From Hippopus hippopus (taxonomy: Eukaryota; Mollusca; Bivalvia; Cardiida; Cardiidae): a stretch of DNA of 64,000 nt. A program made the translations under genes and the position numbers. This document shows positions 1-15,100 of this stretch, one piece after another; position 1 is the first letter of the stretch; the number at the start of each line of letters is the position of its first letter. The stretch is from positions 39,258,011 to 39,322,010 of the forward strand of contig OX328096.1 in assembly GCA_946811185.2 (NCBI GenBank), given 5' to 3'. The notes beneath the pieces are model-generated. The model was not told the origin of the DNA. It made no database searches and saw only the letters and a program-made list of their open reading frames with translations.

Positions 1-105
1 CAAATCCTGGTTAATGTAATTTTCTCCTTTTCCCACAATGTTTTCAAGAGCCATTTTTCTCAAGGTCAATAAAACACAGGGTTTTTTTGAAAGGGTTAAT
101 GTTTT
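1..105 (-). mobile_element. Family T MITE, right part
   Basis: Only the second hairpin arm and short arm are inside the window, ending AAAGGGTTAA. Confidence 0.75.
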
Positions 106-3100
106 AAATCTTGGATACAAGATACACTGATGTGGGTGTTTTGTTTGTCTACCTGTTTCCAAATTCAATTTTCCATCCCATAAACCATGTTATCTGTCTA
201 TACAAGCTGATAAGGCAAGCCTAAGTTGGGGGTGTCATCACTTCACTCTTATCAGCTATGTCCCTTAGAATGCCCATCACAACTTAGAAGTGATGCAGGT
301 AGTGTAGATCAAGATCTGAATGCACTCTAAACTTGGATCAGTACTTGGCAATATTTAGAGAAAGAGAGTCTGACCAATACTGCCATACCATAGTAATATC
401 TTGGTTTTTTTTATTTACACAGGGGTTCTAAGTATCAAATCTTTACACTAGCACAAAATGCTAGACTGGTCCAGTAATCAAAAGCTTTGGCAGACAACAT
501 ACCAACCCTTTACCAAAGAGTTCAGTGTTTCACAACCCTGAAGATGAAGGTTTTTAAAAACATGGTGGGAAAAGAAGAACCTGATAACCAGCATTTTCTC
601 CTTTTCAACATTTCCTACTTTTTACCACAATCATTTTCTTCCCTTTCAATAACAAACCTTATCGTTGAGACATGTCTAGTATATTGTCTGCTTTCAATTG
701 AGACAAATCTTAAATTTTGTTGTCTGAAAAATAGTTAAACATAGCTCAGATATGAAATTTGTCTTTCAAAAGGTAGAAAATATTGTGGGAAAACAGTAAG
801 CACTTGTTTCATTTCTTGCTTTGTTTCGAAATGTGCTTACAGCAAGACACAAAAGATAACAGTACAGCAAAAGATCAAGATACAATCATTTTGCACACAG
901 ACATTTCTAAAGGAGCAGTGCACCAACTCAAGATAACATGATATATTGAGGAGTAAAACATGCTTAACCCTTTACCACACAGTCCTGACTTTTAACAATC
1001 CAAAGGGAGACGCCTTTTGAAAACATTGTGGGATAAGGAGAAAATGCTGGTAACTAGCATTTTCTCCTTTTCCCACAATGTTTTCTACCCTTTGAATTGG
1101 AAACTTTTTGTTTTGGGTAACATTTAATTTGTAGTCTGCAAATGCTTTCAATTTGGACAAGGCTAAAATCTTGTCATTTGGGAAAGGGTTCATCCTTAGG
1201 TGGGGCTCATTTAACCCTTTACCACACAGCAAAAATTTAGACTAGTCCAAATTGAATGCATATGCATGCATTAATTTAAATTTAGCTCAACTGATAGTAT
1301 CTTTTTTCTGAAAGAGCAGAAAACATTGTGGGAAAAGGAAAAAATGCTGGTTACCAGCATTTTTTCCTTTTCTCACAATGTTTTCAAATGCCCTCCTTTC
1401 TCAGGGTTTAAAAGCCTTTAACAAACATGAAACAATCGCTGTATTATGATTTGTATACATACTGATAAGTGCCTGTACAATTAAGTCATAAACTAAATAC
1501 TTGTGATACGATAAGAAAATATATCCAGTGACCATGACCTTGTACTGTACCATCCATCTACATCCATTTTCTAACATACAATTACTGATAACAGTGTATT
1601 TGAAAATAAATAGGCATATGATAAATAAAATAAATGAAAAGAAAAAAAACGTTTTCTTAGGATACTTTTCAAGAAAGCATATTTGAAGATAGGTTAGCCC
1701 TTCAAATATGGAATACACCTAACATTCATAATTCAGAATAGAAATTAAAAGCATTTGCTGCCGACAAATTAAATGTGGCACAATCGAAAGGATTTGTTAT
1801 TCAAATGTTAGATGACAAACTGAATGTGGCTCAAGTCACAGAATTTTCCTGTGGAAGAGTAGCAAATATTGTGGAAAAGACAGAAAATACTGGTTACCAG
1901 CATTTGCAGCAAGACATTTAGTTGTTTTTGACTCTTTATCACATGATTCATAGTTTTGACAACCATAACAAAGCAAACTTTTGAAAACACTATGGGCAAA
2001 GGAGGAAATCCTAGTAACCAGCATTTTCTCCTTTTCCCACAATGTTTCCTAACCTTTCACAGACAGATTCCATTTTTGTGTTTCAATCACTATTACGTCT
2101 GCAAATGCTTTCAATTTGGACCAGTCTAAAGTTTTGTCGTGTGGTAAAGAGTTCAGTCATCTACTGTACTTTTTTTCCTATGAGAAATTCTTCAACTGTT
2201 ACATAACAGCAAGTGACATTTTCAGCTGGAGAGTACGATCCACAATTCATTTATTGTATTTCACAAAACTGTCAGACAGTGTAGATCTGAGATCAGGCTG
2301 CATGTTCAAGACAGCATGATCTTGGCCTAAACCATTCAAAAAGCATTAGACGAGCAACAAATATGCTTAACATCAATAACATTGTGCTTCTGTGAGAGAT
2401 TCATCTTACGAAATTCTTGATGGCCCTGAAGTCGCTCACCTGAGTCTTTTGACCAAACATGACCCACTTTCAATCTCTTTTGAGATATTATGACAAACAT
2501 TCAACCAAGCTTTCATAATTATTGGACTGAAAATTTGGCCTCTAGCATGTACACAAGTTTTTTCTAGAATTTCTCTCAGTGACCTACTTTTTAGCCAAAT
2601 ATAGCCCATTTTCCCATTGTAGATATTATCAAAACAAAGATTCTGACTAATTTTCATAAGTATTGGATAGAAAATAAGGCCTCCAGAGTGAACACAAGGT
2701 TTATCCAAGATTTGACATGGCATCCTAGTTTTTTACCCAATGTGACCCATTTTCAATTTCATCATATTGATCATCAAGAAAAAGATTCTGACTGAATTTC
2801 ATAGGTATTGGACAGAAAATGATGACTCTAGAGCTACACAAGCTTTTTAAAGATTTGATCTGGTGACCTAGTTTTTGACCCAATGTGACCCATTTTCAAA
2901 CTCATTCAAAATATCATAATGACAAACATTCTGACCAAGTTTCATGAGTATTTGACTGAATATGTGGCCTCTAGAGGGTACACAAGGTTTTTGTAAGATT
3001 TGACCCAGTGACCTAGTTTATGATCCAGCATACCTCATTTTCAAAATAGTCAAAGAAATCATCAAGACAAACATTCTGATCAAGTTTCATGAGTATTGCA

Positions 3101-6100
3101 CTGATAATGTGGCCCCTAGAGCATACACAAGATTTTTCTAAGATTTGACCTAGTGACCTACTTTTTGAGCTGACATGACCTATTTTCAAATTCATCCAAG
3201 ATATCATCAAGACAAACATTCTGACCAACTTTCAAGAGTTTTGGACTGAAAATGTGGCCTCTAGAGAGTACACAAGGTTTTTCTAAGATTTGACCTGGTG
3301 ACCTAGTTTTTGACCCAACATAACCCATTTTTTTAACACCTCCTAGATATCATCAAGACAAACATTCTGACCATCTTTCAACAGTTTTGGACTGAAAATG
3401 TGGCTTCTAGAGCATACACAAGGTTTTTCTAAGATTTGACCTAGTGACCTACTTTTTGACCCGACATGACCAATTTTCGAAGTCGTCTGAGATATTATCA
3501 AGACAATCATTCTGACCACCTTTGAAGAGTTTTGGACTGAAAATGTGGCCTCTAGAGTGTACACAAGGTTTTTCTAATATTTGACCTAGTGACCTAGTTT
3601 TTTACCTGACACGACCCATTTTCGAACTCGCCCGAGATATTATCATGACAAACATTCTGACCAAGTTTCATAAGTATCAGACTGAAAATGTGGCCTCTAG
3701 GACATACACAATGGAAAAGTTGACGACGGACGACGTACAATACACGACGGACGCCTGACACAGCACGATCACAAAAGCTCACCTTGAGCACTTTGTGCTC
3801 AGGTGAGCTCAAAATGTTATAAAGTACAAGAGCAAAAGTCAATACCTTGGAATAAGGACTTCTGAGTGAAATAAATTCTAGCACAACTATAATGTGGTTC
3901 AAACATATAACTCTACAATACATTAACACAAATATTTCAATCTTTATGAGTCATAAAGCTTTGATATACAATGAACTCATACAAGTCTCGCTCAATTCCC
4001 TGCCATTTTCTTTTCTTTTTTTAAAAAATCCTTTGGAAATTAACCATTGGACTCTCTTCCAAACTGGTAAACTTCAGTTCATTCTTTGGACTATCTCACC
4101 ACAAACCATAAAAGTCAACGAAATTTTTGAGATTTCTTGAACAAAACCCATCATTAGACAATATGTTTAAATAATATTTCTATGAACTTCACCCCTTTAA
4201 CTCTTTACCAAACGACAAGTTTTTAGACTGGTCCAAATTGAAAGCATTTGCAGATGACATTTAAATCCTACAGAAAAATTGAAATTTGCTTTGGGAAGGG
4301 TAGAAAACATGGTGGGAAAAGGAGAAAATGCTGGTTACCAGCATTTTCTCTTTTTCCCGCCATGTTTTCAAAGGGTTTCTTTCTCGGGGTTGTTAAAAGT
4401 CGGGATTGTCTGGTAAAGGGTTAAGTGCTACATAAACCCAACAAACACTTTCAATCTAGAACGAAAACCCTAAGAAGTGCAATATCAAGGTTGCTTTTGT
4501 CCTGAATGTCACCGCAAAGCAGACAGTGTAGATCAAATATCAGACAGTACCGTTTGTGTAGTCTGATCTTGATCTGCACTGGCCGCAGACGCAACAAAAG
4601 TAGTAAAAGGTGCTTTGAGTCCAGTTCAAAATTCATCACACAAAAATGATTCATACATACCAGCTGTTGGATGACAATTTCAATGACCTCTCTGAATGTT
4701 CCATCATGCTTGTATGTGTCATAAACATGTTTTGTGAGCTTTGCGATAACCTCTGTGTCTGTTTCAGATTCAAACACAAAACCTTTCTTTACCTGTCAAG
4801 AGACACATAAATATGCATTATCTGAATGGTATGTTCATACTGTAAATCATAGAGCAGCACCCATATATCATCCAACAAAGCAATCCTAGCAAATACTTGA
4901 AAAGTTGGCTTTTGCTGTCTTTCCATCCTGTTTTATGAAACTTCATACTAAAAAAAAGTGAGAGAAAAGAAAAAAAAAAGTCTAATGAAGTTTTTATTAA
5001 GAAACAGGTAAGAAAAAAACATTTAGGGCCAATGAAATCACTGCTATCTATGGAGCTTTTCTAAATACAAACACCGGTAGTTTGTGTTGTATGGAAAGCT
5101 TAAGTTTGGTGTAAGTAATGAAAACTCTAAATATTGCCATTTCTAGACTTTCCTAGTCTGAACATTTCACAAAGTATTGGAAAATATAGATCAAATATTA
5201 TATAACATGTTGCATGCTGTCTGATCTTCATTGCCACTGCCAATAATAGCAAGCAAAGTAGTGCTTATAATTCTTGGCATTATCAATGCAAACACAGTCC
5301 TATTCTTCCCCCTACCATGGAATACTGGTTGAAAACATTAAATTTTAGGCTGACGCTTATATATCAAAACCCCCCAAAAAATGCTCCACATCCTTCAATA
5401 CACTTCCTCTTTGAATCTGTCCCTAGTAATGGGTTCTGCAAGGTCTAAGACTGACCAGCACAGTAATGGCGTAACTCTTCACCACACAGCAAAATTTTAG
5501 GCTTGTATAGCTTGAAAATATTGGCTGACAAAAACTTAAGTATGGCTGAAATGATGAGATTTGTCTGCAGAAGGGTAGAACACATTGTGGGAAAAGGAGA
5601 AAATGCTGGTTACCAGCATTTTCTCCTTTTCCCACAATGTTTTCAAAAGCTGTTTTCCATGAGGTTGTTGAGACTTGGGGTTGTGTGGTAAAGGGTTAAC
5701 TCTTTACTAGAAAACATAATTTTTATCTTTCCATATAGAAAGCATTTTCATAAGAAAAATTAAACCTGGCCAAAATGACAATGTTTTCCTTGAAAGGCTG
5801 GAAAAAACGTGGGAAAAAGTGAATTCTGAATAACAGGATTTTCTCCAACTTCCAAAATGTTTTTAAGCTCTTATGCATGTTCATAAAAATCAAGAGAATT
5901 GTTTGGTAAAACAATAAGGAAATGGTTATCTAGGAGTTGTTTTACCTACCAGTAGGGACTTTATGTCCTTATAGTTGGTGATGATTCCATTATGTACAAC
6001 CAGAAATTCTGGAAAAAACAGAAATTGAAAGATACCAATAAAAATTATTGGATGAGTTTGGTCCCTATATTATCTATTCATACATGGTATGCCCCAAGAG

Positions 6101-9100
6101 AGAAAGAATCAAATACACAAAACTCATGGAACAAGCCCCTCTTGGAATAGACTCTTTGGTTCCTTTAAATACCAAGTGTAAAGCACCGATATATGCAAGC
6201 CTGGTTTCTAATTACTTCACTTCCAGTTGGGTGGAAACACAGTGTTTTTGACTAATTCCCTCCCAGCCTGAGAACCAAACTTGGAACCTTTTGATTTTCA
6301 GAGGAAAAAGTCGAAGAAAATGCTCAAATAGAAAAAAAGAGAAAATATAGAAGGGTTTAGGACAGCAAACTTCTGAACAATAATAAGAACAATCTGAATA
6401 AATGCAAGAGAACAGAACACAGAATTAATCTTAATACCAACATAAAGTTCAGGCTTTGATTGATTGAATGGTGTTTTACGCCGCTTTCAACATTACTTCA
6501 GTCATATCATGGTGACAGCTCACATAATTCATGTATTTCTTGGGTTTCACTAGTACTAGGCTGGGGCTCTGAAGTGTCCTGCCCTAGGACACTCCAACGA
6601 AAAGCCAAATGCATCCTGTGTGGCTCAAACCTTGGGCCTCCAGATCATGAGTCCTACATTTTACCACTGAGCCACGCAGGACCCCATGAGGTTAAGGTAA
6701 AGACTTGCTAAGTAACGATATTGTGGCAATAAATCATCCTTTCTAATAAAATTGGTGGTACCCATGGAAAAAAGGGGTTAAATGCTTCTCAACTATGATT
6801 AATTATACCAAGCAAGTCATCGCATACTTATGGGTCCATAAAATGAATTTTGTCTCAGATCGAACTGAAGCATGAGGTAGATTTGTCGTTTGACATGTAG
6901 ACAATTGACCAATAGCTAAAAGTTTCAACCCAGGTAAGCTTGCATACTGCACAGGCTGATATGGATCAATACTTTTGCAGATGCATTAAATCCTCTTGGC
7001 TAAAATATTTTGCTAAGTATTATTCATACAATAATGAATTATTGTATTTCTGACATATAGAGTATATGCCATCTGCTTCCACAAGGCCTATATGTATCAT
7101 TTGTTTTATGGACAACTGTCTGTTGATAAATCATTATTACCCCTACCACCATATTCAAGACTGCTTTGATGACATTAGTTTCTTACCCTTTACCAAAATT
7201 TACAATCCAGAATTTTAATGACCCTGAGGGAGAGGGCTTTTGAATGTGTTGTGGGAAAAGGAACATATTGCTGGTAACCAGCATTTTCTCCTTTTCCCAC
7301 ACTGTTTCCACCCTTTCAAAGACTAAGCCCATCTTTTGAGCTATGTTTGTCATCTGCAAATGCTTTGAAATTGGACTAGTTTCAAATTTTGTCATTTGGC
7401 AAAAGTCTAACTCAACTGATGAAAAAATTTCAAACTGGTATGTACATGTTGAAGGCATTAAAAAAATTTTGCAGTCGCTAAGTCAGATGTAACTTTAATA
7501 AAATGGACTTTTATCTTTGAAAGAGTAATAAAACTTTGTGAAATTGTGGAAAAAGGAGAGCATGCTGAGTAATGAGGTAAGCAGCATTTTCTTCCTTTCT
7601 GACAATGTGTTCTACCCTTTCAAAGACAAATAGCATCATTTGTGCAACATTAAATTTTTATTTTGTTGTCTGCAAGTACTTTAAGTTTGGACCATTCTAA
7701 AAATTGTCATCTGGTAAAGAGTTACAGTACTCTGTTACCACAATTGAGCAGGACTCTCTATGTCACTTGAGAAAAGTGCATTTTGAAAACTTGTTGGAAA
7801 AGGAGCAATACCTTTTTACAGCAATTGCTCCATTTTCCTACATAGAGTTTTCCAGATTACACAACACATGTTTATATGGTGATGTTTCTATTGAGAAACT
7901 GGTGTATAGTGTTTATCATCAGTGCTTTGCATCATATATATCTAAGAAAAAGCAATTAAAACAGCTGCTGCTGATGCCATTCATGTCACAGCTTGTTTTA
8001 TCTGCAGTCCATTGTTCTAATGACAATCATCATCAATATGTTGAGTCCATTACTGAAGTCATTGACACATACTCCTATTACTTCATAATGCAAGTTTTTG
8101 TCTTTTCTGAACATGAAAAAGCATATAATACATTATAAGTAACATGGAAAATGCTGGTAACCAGCACTTTTTCCTTTTCCAAGAATGTTTCCTTCCCTTT
8201 CCAAGACAAATTTCTTCATTTGAGCCATATTTAATCATCATCTGCAAATGCTTTCAGTTTTCATTTTTAATTTTCTACCTTCAACACATGATTATTTCTG
8301 TTTTGCAGCAGACCAAACTGAAAGCACTGATGTTTTCAAAGGTCAAAAGGGAGGTAAAAATGTGTGATACAGGTGTATGTATGAATTTACAAGAGTGGAC
8401 AACAATTACTCTATTTGTAAATTCATTTTCTCTATTTATCTGGGATGTTGGTAATATTGTACTGTATCAAATGCTGTATTGCACTGTATAAAATGCACAA
8501 TGAATAGCCTTTTTAGTTGGATAAATGTTATCTACAGCAATAGATTATCAAAATGACATATATGTTTTCTTACCATAACTTTTGTCATGTTATTTTCTTT
8601 TTGTCAAATACTGATACAAAAATGTAGTATAAGTTATTTACTATCTTTCCACAACAATATATTGAAACAGTAGTTGTTTAAAATGTTGAGAATTTAATGA
8701 CACTGCATATTTTGTTCAGTTCTAAATGCTGTATTAAATCATCCATGTGTGATTATTGTTCTTTGGGCCTTTTTATCAACAGTCAAACAACCACACAGTC
8801 CAGCTATAAATCCTGACTTGCAACAATGTTGATAAACATGGACAAAACATTGTGACTATGGCCATGAGTTTGTTTGTAAATACCTGTCTTAACCCTCCAC
8901 CAAACAATCCCATTTTAACAACCCCGAGGAAGAAGCCCTTTCAAAGTATTGCTGAAAAAGGAGAAAATGTTGGTTACCAGCATTTTCTCCTTTTCCCATA
9001 ATGTTTTCTATCCTATCACAGACATATCTCACCATTTTAGCAAGAACTAATTAAGTAACTAATTAACTAAAAAAATTGTTGTTTGCAGAACCTTTTAATT

Positions 9101-12100
9101 TTGTTAGCAAGAATTAATTTGTTGTTTGCAGAACCTTTTAATTTTGAACTGTCTAAAATTTTGTCGTTGGTGTCGTAAAGATCCTTTTAGTCGTTTTTCT
9201 TAATTCTCCACGTATTGGACTTAGTAAACAAGTCCGTAGTTTAGTTTTAATTTCTTTATTTATTTGCTTACTTATTTTAAGTAGCTGAATTACAACAGCT
9301 ATCCAATCAACACATTTTCTTTACAACAGCTTTCCAAAAAAACTCTTTTAGTTCTTATTTCTAATTAGCCGATTTATAGCTATCGAAAAAACACCTTTTC
9401 ATTCTCTTTCATCTCTTCTCTATCATTTTCAATTAGCTGATTTACAACAGCTATCCAAAGAACATTTTGTCTTCTTCTTTATTCTTTTCCTTTTTCTCTG
9501 AACCACTCAAACTCTGTTATTTATACAGTTTTTGCACTCCTTAGACTCTGCTGCATGAGAATCATATGAAACATAAGAATCAAGTGAGAACCAATTAGTG
9601 CAGCAAATGACCAATAAACGGAGTAAAACTTTAACTTGCTATAAACTGGAGTCTAGTCTTACCAGGGTAGACAAAAATGTTCTCTCACTGTATGGTATAA
9701 CTGAAAGTAGCCAGACAGGGGATTTAACAAAACTATATTTGAAAACATTGAGATGAAAGGATAAACAGCTAGCAGAATTCACGACAGTTGGGTAAAGTTT
9801 TAACCCTTACAGCTCCAAATAAACCCTACAGACATTTTAAATCTAGAGATAAGACCCAAAAGAATGCAATGTTAAGGTCTATTTAGTCTACAATATCTAA
9901 GCAAAGCAGACAATGTAGATCAAAGATCAGACTGCTTATTTTGTGCATCCTGATCGTGATCTACACTGGCCACTGTTTAAACTTAACCCATTTTCAACCT
10001 TGTCAAAGTTATCTTCAAGACAAACATTCGCAAAAACTTTCATTAGTATTGGACTAAAAATGTGGCCTCTAGAGCATACACAAAATTTTTAAAGATTTGA
10101 ATTAATGAACTAGTTTTTCACCTAACATGACCCATTTCAATCTCATCTGAGATATATAGGATCTGACATGATTTGGCTTTTGAGATAGAATTTTATTAAA
10201 CGAGTCTAGAGAAATGTTATTAAGCGAGCCTTTGGTGAGCTTAATAACATTTTCCTTGACAAGTTTAATAAAATTTTATCTCAAACGCCAATGAATGTCA
10301 GATTCTTTTTATCACATATGATATTTCACAAAATATAGATCAGATGATGCAAAACCATCTATAGATCTATGCACCCGCAGTAATATCCATAAACCCATTC
10401 ACTTCTATGAAATACGTACAAAATGACGTCAAAAATGACATCACACAAATATAATATCAAACTTATATAAGATAAGAAAATTCGTAATGGGTAAATGACA
10501 CTGAAAACAAGGGAGGTAAATCATCAACACAAACATTCTGACCAACTTTCAAGATTATTGTACTGAAAATGTGGCCTCTAGAGCATACACAAGGTTTTTC
10601 AAAGATTTGATCTAGTGACCTAGTTTTTGACCCAATGTGACCCACTTTGAAACTCATCCAAGATATTAAGACAAACATTCTGACCAACTTTAAAGAGCAT
10701 TGGACTGAAAAGTTGGCCTCTAGCGTGTACACATGGTTTTTCTACGATTTGACCAAGTGACCATAGTATTTGACCTACCATGACCTATTTTCATCCTCCT
10801 CTGAGATATCATCAAGACAAACATCCTGAACAACTTTCATGAGTATTGTACTGAAAATGTGGCCTCTGGAGTGTACAAAAAGTTTTAAAAGATTTGACCT
10901 AGTTTTTGACACGAAGTAACCCACTTTCAAACTCGTCCAAGATATCATCAAGACAAACATTCTAACCTTATTTCAAAAGTACTGGACTGAAAATGTGGCC
11001 TCTAGAGTTTACAAAAGGTTTTTCTACGATTTGACCTTGTAACCTAGTTTTTGACCCAACGTGACCCATTTTCAAGCTCTGCAGAGATATCATCAAGAAA
11101 AACATTCTGACCAAGTTACATGAGTATCAGATTGAAAATGTGAAATAGAGCGTACACAAGGTAAACGTTGACAACGAATGACGGACGACACATGATGGAC
11201 GCTGGACAAAGTACGATAACAAAAGCTCACCTTAAGCAATTCATGCTTAGGTGAGCTAAAAATGTGCAGTGTCTGCAAATTATCATCTTCACCCACAGGA
11301 AAATTAGTTAGGGTTGTCTTCATGGTGTTTGTGTAACTGCAGGATTTAGAACTTTGGGGGACAGATGTACAGACCTGCTGAAGCAAGACATGCCTGTAGA
11401 TCCTTACAGCTGGGAGGGAAACACAAATAATACTAATAACAGGGATTTCTATATTTGATCGAGTCAAACACTAGTTGATAGTGGCAATGTTTTGGATCAA
11501 TTCTACAAAATCCCCATTTGGATAAATTAACTGAAATGCTTGAGCAAACAAACTATTATTTTGATTTCAAGTGAAGCACAAACTTCCTTGTAGAGGTAAT
11601 CTGATGACCTTTAGGCTAAAATTAAATGTACTTTTTTCTGTCTTAACCCTTTACTACACAATTCAGAATTTGAAGACCCTAGGAAAGAAGCCTTTTCGAA
11701 AACGTTTTGGGAAAAGGAGAAAATGCTGGTAACCAGCATTTTCTCCTTTCCCACAATGTTTTCTACCCTATCAGACAAATTCCATCATTATTTACCATCA
11801 TTATTTACCCGTGCTACAAAGCATGGCTGTCTGTAATTAATTTTGTATCCAAAAAATTGGCTTTTAATTTTTTTTAACAAACTGTTCTGCATGCACTTAT
11901 TTGAAAGCTATACATGCAATTAAAATTAAGTTTGTAAATAGAAAACACATATTTATAGGCTTTATCCCTTTACCACACAATGCCGACTTTTGACAACCCT
12001 GAGAAAGAAAGCTTTTGAAAACATTGTGGGAAAAAGAGAAAATGCTAGTAACAGCATTTTCTCCTTTTCCCACAATGTTTTCTACCCTTCCAAAAATAAA

Positions 12101-15100
12101 TTTCACTATTTGAATCACATTTCTTTCATCATCTGCAAATGCTTTGGACTTGGACAAGTCTGATTTTGTTGTTTGGTAAAGAGTTAAAGAAATTCCAGAG
12201 AGCAACAAGACAAATGAAGAAAACAAATGTTTTGAACACTTTCTCCATGACTTGCAATGTTCTAAGTGCAATAACCTGTCACAATTCAAGGTCTTTTTGT
12301 GTGTGTTTTCATAACCCTTAACCAAAAATAAAAAGATTTTAAATACCCATATGGTCAAAAATATTTTGAAAACATGGTGGGAAGAGATGTAGAAATTGAT
12401 AACCAGCACTTTCTGCAATTCCAACAATGTTTTATATCCTTAATAATTCATGATTTGACCCAAATTCTCAATACATTTGTCTGCTTATTGGAGAAGTGAA
12501 AAATTTTGTTGTCTTGTAAAAGGTTAAATGATATGCAAAATACTGTGAACCAAGGAAAAATTTCCTTTCTTTGCCAGTGGTGTTTTTAAAAGCTGTTTCA
12601 CTGATTGATTGTATGGTGTTTACCGCTGTTTTCAACATTATTTCAGTTATATCGCGGCGGCCAGTGCACCTGTCCATGCTTTCCTGTAGACTCTTTTACG
12701 AGTACTCTACACAATTTTCTTTCCAAGCCACTGGCTGCTTTCCCACATAACCATCGTCGAGACAATGGTCAGCGGTGGGAGAGGAATGAATCCTGTCGCA
12801 ATGACTATAATCAATCCTAAGAAAGAAATTGGCCGAGCCAGGGATCGAACCGACGACCCCCTGTTCTCAAGTCCTGCACGCTACCGACTGAGCTACCGGG
12901 GCTCGGCAAAAGCTGTTTCCTGCAATGGCTCAAAAAGCTGTAATTCATTATTGTCTTTACTCATTACAATCTTAATCTTTACCTTGATAAATACTTTTCA
13001 AGGCTGGCCCAATTTCAAGGCATTTGCAGACCTCAGTTCAAATGAGATGATTGAAGTCTTTTTAAGGCTAATAAACATTGCAAAAAAAGGAGTAAAATGC
13101 TGGTAAAAAATACAGAAAATATTATGGGGAAACACAACCAATTGCTTGTAATATTGATTTTCATTTGCAGACAACAAATCCAATGCAGCATAACCCTTTG
13201 CTACACAATCCCAAGATTTAATGACCCTGAGGAAGAAGACTTTTGAAAACATTGTGGGAAATTGAGAAAATGCTGGTTACCAGCATTTTCTCAATTTCCC
13301 ACAATATTTTCGACCCTATCTCAGACATTTTTCCCGTTTGAACTACACTTAATTTTTTGCCTGCAAATGCTTTCAATTTGGACAAGTCTAAAATTCTATC
13401 ATTTGGTAAAGGATTAAATGATAGGATTTTTTACTGATAGAGTAGAAAACCCAGTTACATGAAAATTCTCAAGAAAAAAATAGCCTTGAAAAATATTAGG
13501 GAAAACGGAGAAAATTCAAGGTATTATTTTCTCTTTTTCACACAATGTTTAGTACCCTTTCAAAGACTAACTGCATTATTTAAGTCAAGTTTAAAATCTC
13601 TTCTGCAAATGCTTACAATCTGGATTGGTCTACATCTTTGTTGTCTGGTGAAGATTGAAGAGAGAAGTAGGCTGGAAAGACTACCAGGTATGTTGAAAAA
13701 CAGAGGTAAAATTTCAATTAAATCTGCTGGAAAGATTTTGTTGAAAAACAGAGGTAAAATTTCAATTAAATCTTCCAGTATCTTAATTATATAAACAAAC
13801 AGGTAGCATCCAGATGTCCTTGATTGAAAATCTGCTCTGCAGATGTTTTAATGATATACATAGACACAATCATGCTGATGCATCTGTGATTCCTAACTTA
13901 CTGAAACTATAATGCTAAATGGAGAAAACATAGATATTGAGGGTTTCTTTTTGTACAATTTTAACATAATCATCTGCTTACTGGTACTTGCTTTTAGGCA
14001 TGTCATTGTCATGCAACAAGTCTTCATATAAAAATTTGAAGCATGTCACATTTGCATGAGCTTAACTGTTTACCACACAATCCCAAGTTTTAAGGACCCT
14101 GAGCAAGATGACTTTTAAAAACATAATGGCAAAAGTAGAAATGCTGGTTACAAGCATTTTCCCCTTTTCTCACCACGTTTTCTGCCCTTAAAAAAAAAAA
14201 CAAATCATGTCATTTCAGCCACATCTAATTTGTCCTCTGCAGATTCTCTCGAATCAAACAAAATTCAAAACTCCGTCTTTGATTGAGAGTCAACTCTCAA
14301 CCAAACAATCCAGTGTTTTAACATCCCTCATGAAGACTGCTTTTGAAAAGCAATTCCTCCTTTTTCCATAATGATTTCTTTCTTGCAAAGGGTTACATAT
14401 AATTTCAAGTAATACTTCTGGAGCCATATTTGCCAACAATTTCTAAATTTTGTTTTAAATTTCAAGATAATTATGTCAACAAGATAAAAATCATTAGACT
14501 TTAGGTAGAGGAATCCCGCCCACCATCAATGGGCTCTGATATCTGTTGAAGAAATGACAAGCAATAATGGTTGTTGGCTCCTACCATAATTTCCATTTCC
14601 CCTGCCTTTCAAACAGGTTCAGATTCAAACCAAACCTGTTGCAGGCCAACAAAAAGCTCTGACAGTTTCTCTTATCACCGGACAAGGAAAAAAGATTCCA
14701 AAGGCCCTGTAATAGTAGCTGATCAGAATGAAAATTGGAGGTGCACAAATTTGTATGGTGTATGAACAGACGGATGGACATTGGCATTCCAGTATACCTC
14801 TCCTTAATATTTGTAGTGGGTGGAGTATGTATTTTAACGGTTTACCACACTTTCTCGACTTTTAACAATCCTGAAGGAAGTGGCCTTCTGAAAACATAGT
14901 GTGAAAAGGAGAAAATGCTGGTAACCAGCATTTTCTCCTTCACCCACAATATTTCTTAACCTTTCAAGTCATGTTTATTTTGTCCTCTATAAAAGCTTTC
15001 AATTTGGACAAGACGACAATTTTATTTTTTGGTAAAGAGTTAAGAAGCTTACTGCTAAGGTTATGCAAAGATGTCTTCCCCTACAAAAACATTTAAAACA

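Noticed and set aside
2436..3564. Series of minus-strand frames with similar peptides (e.g. [20 protein letters not shown])
   Set aside because: Each is one unit of the 143-bp tandem array read in frame.
1..4660. Next GFPT exon
   Set aside because: The expected continuation (EGAFALVF-like) was searched on the minus strand and not found; it is probably outside the window.
5503..5691. Recurrent peptide of the type [18 protein letters not shown] seen in dozens of frames on both strands
   Set aside because: It is the translation of the family T hairpin, which is open in several frames; not a protein family.
7704..8138. 144-codon plus-strand frame
   Set aside because: Begins in the end of one family T copy and runs through another remnant; no domain or conserved motif, and AT-rich codons.
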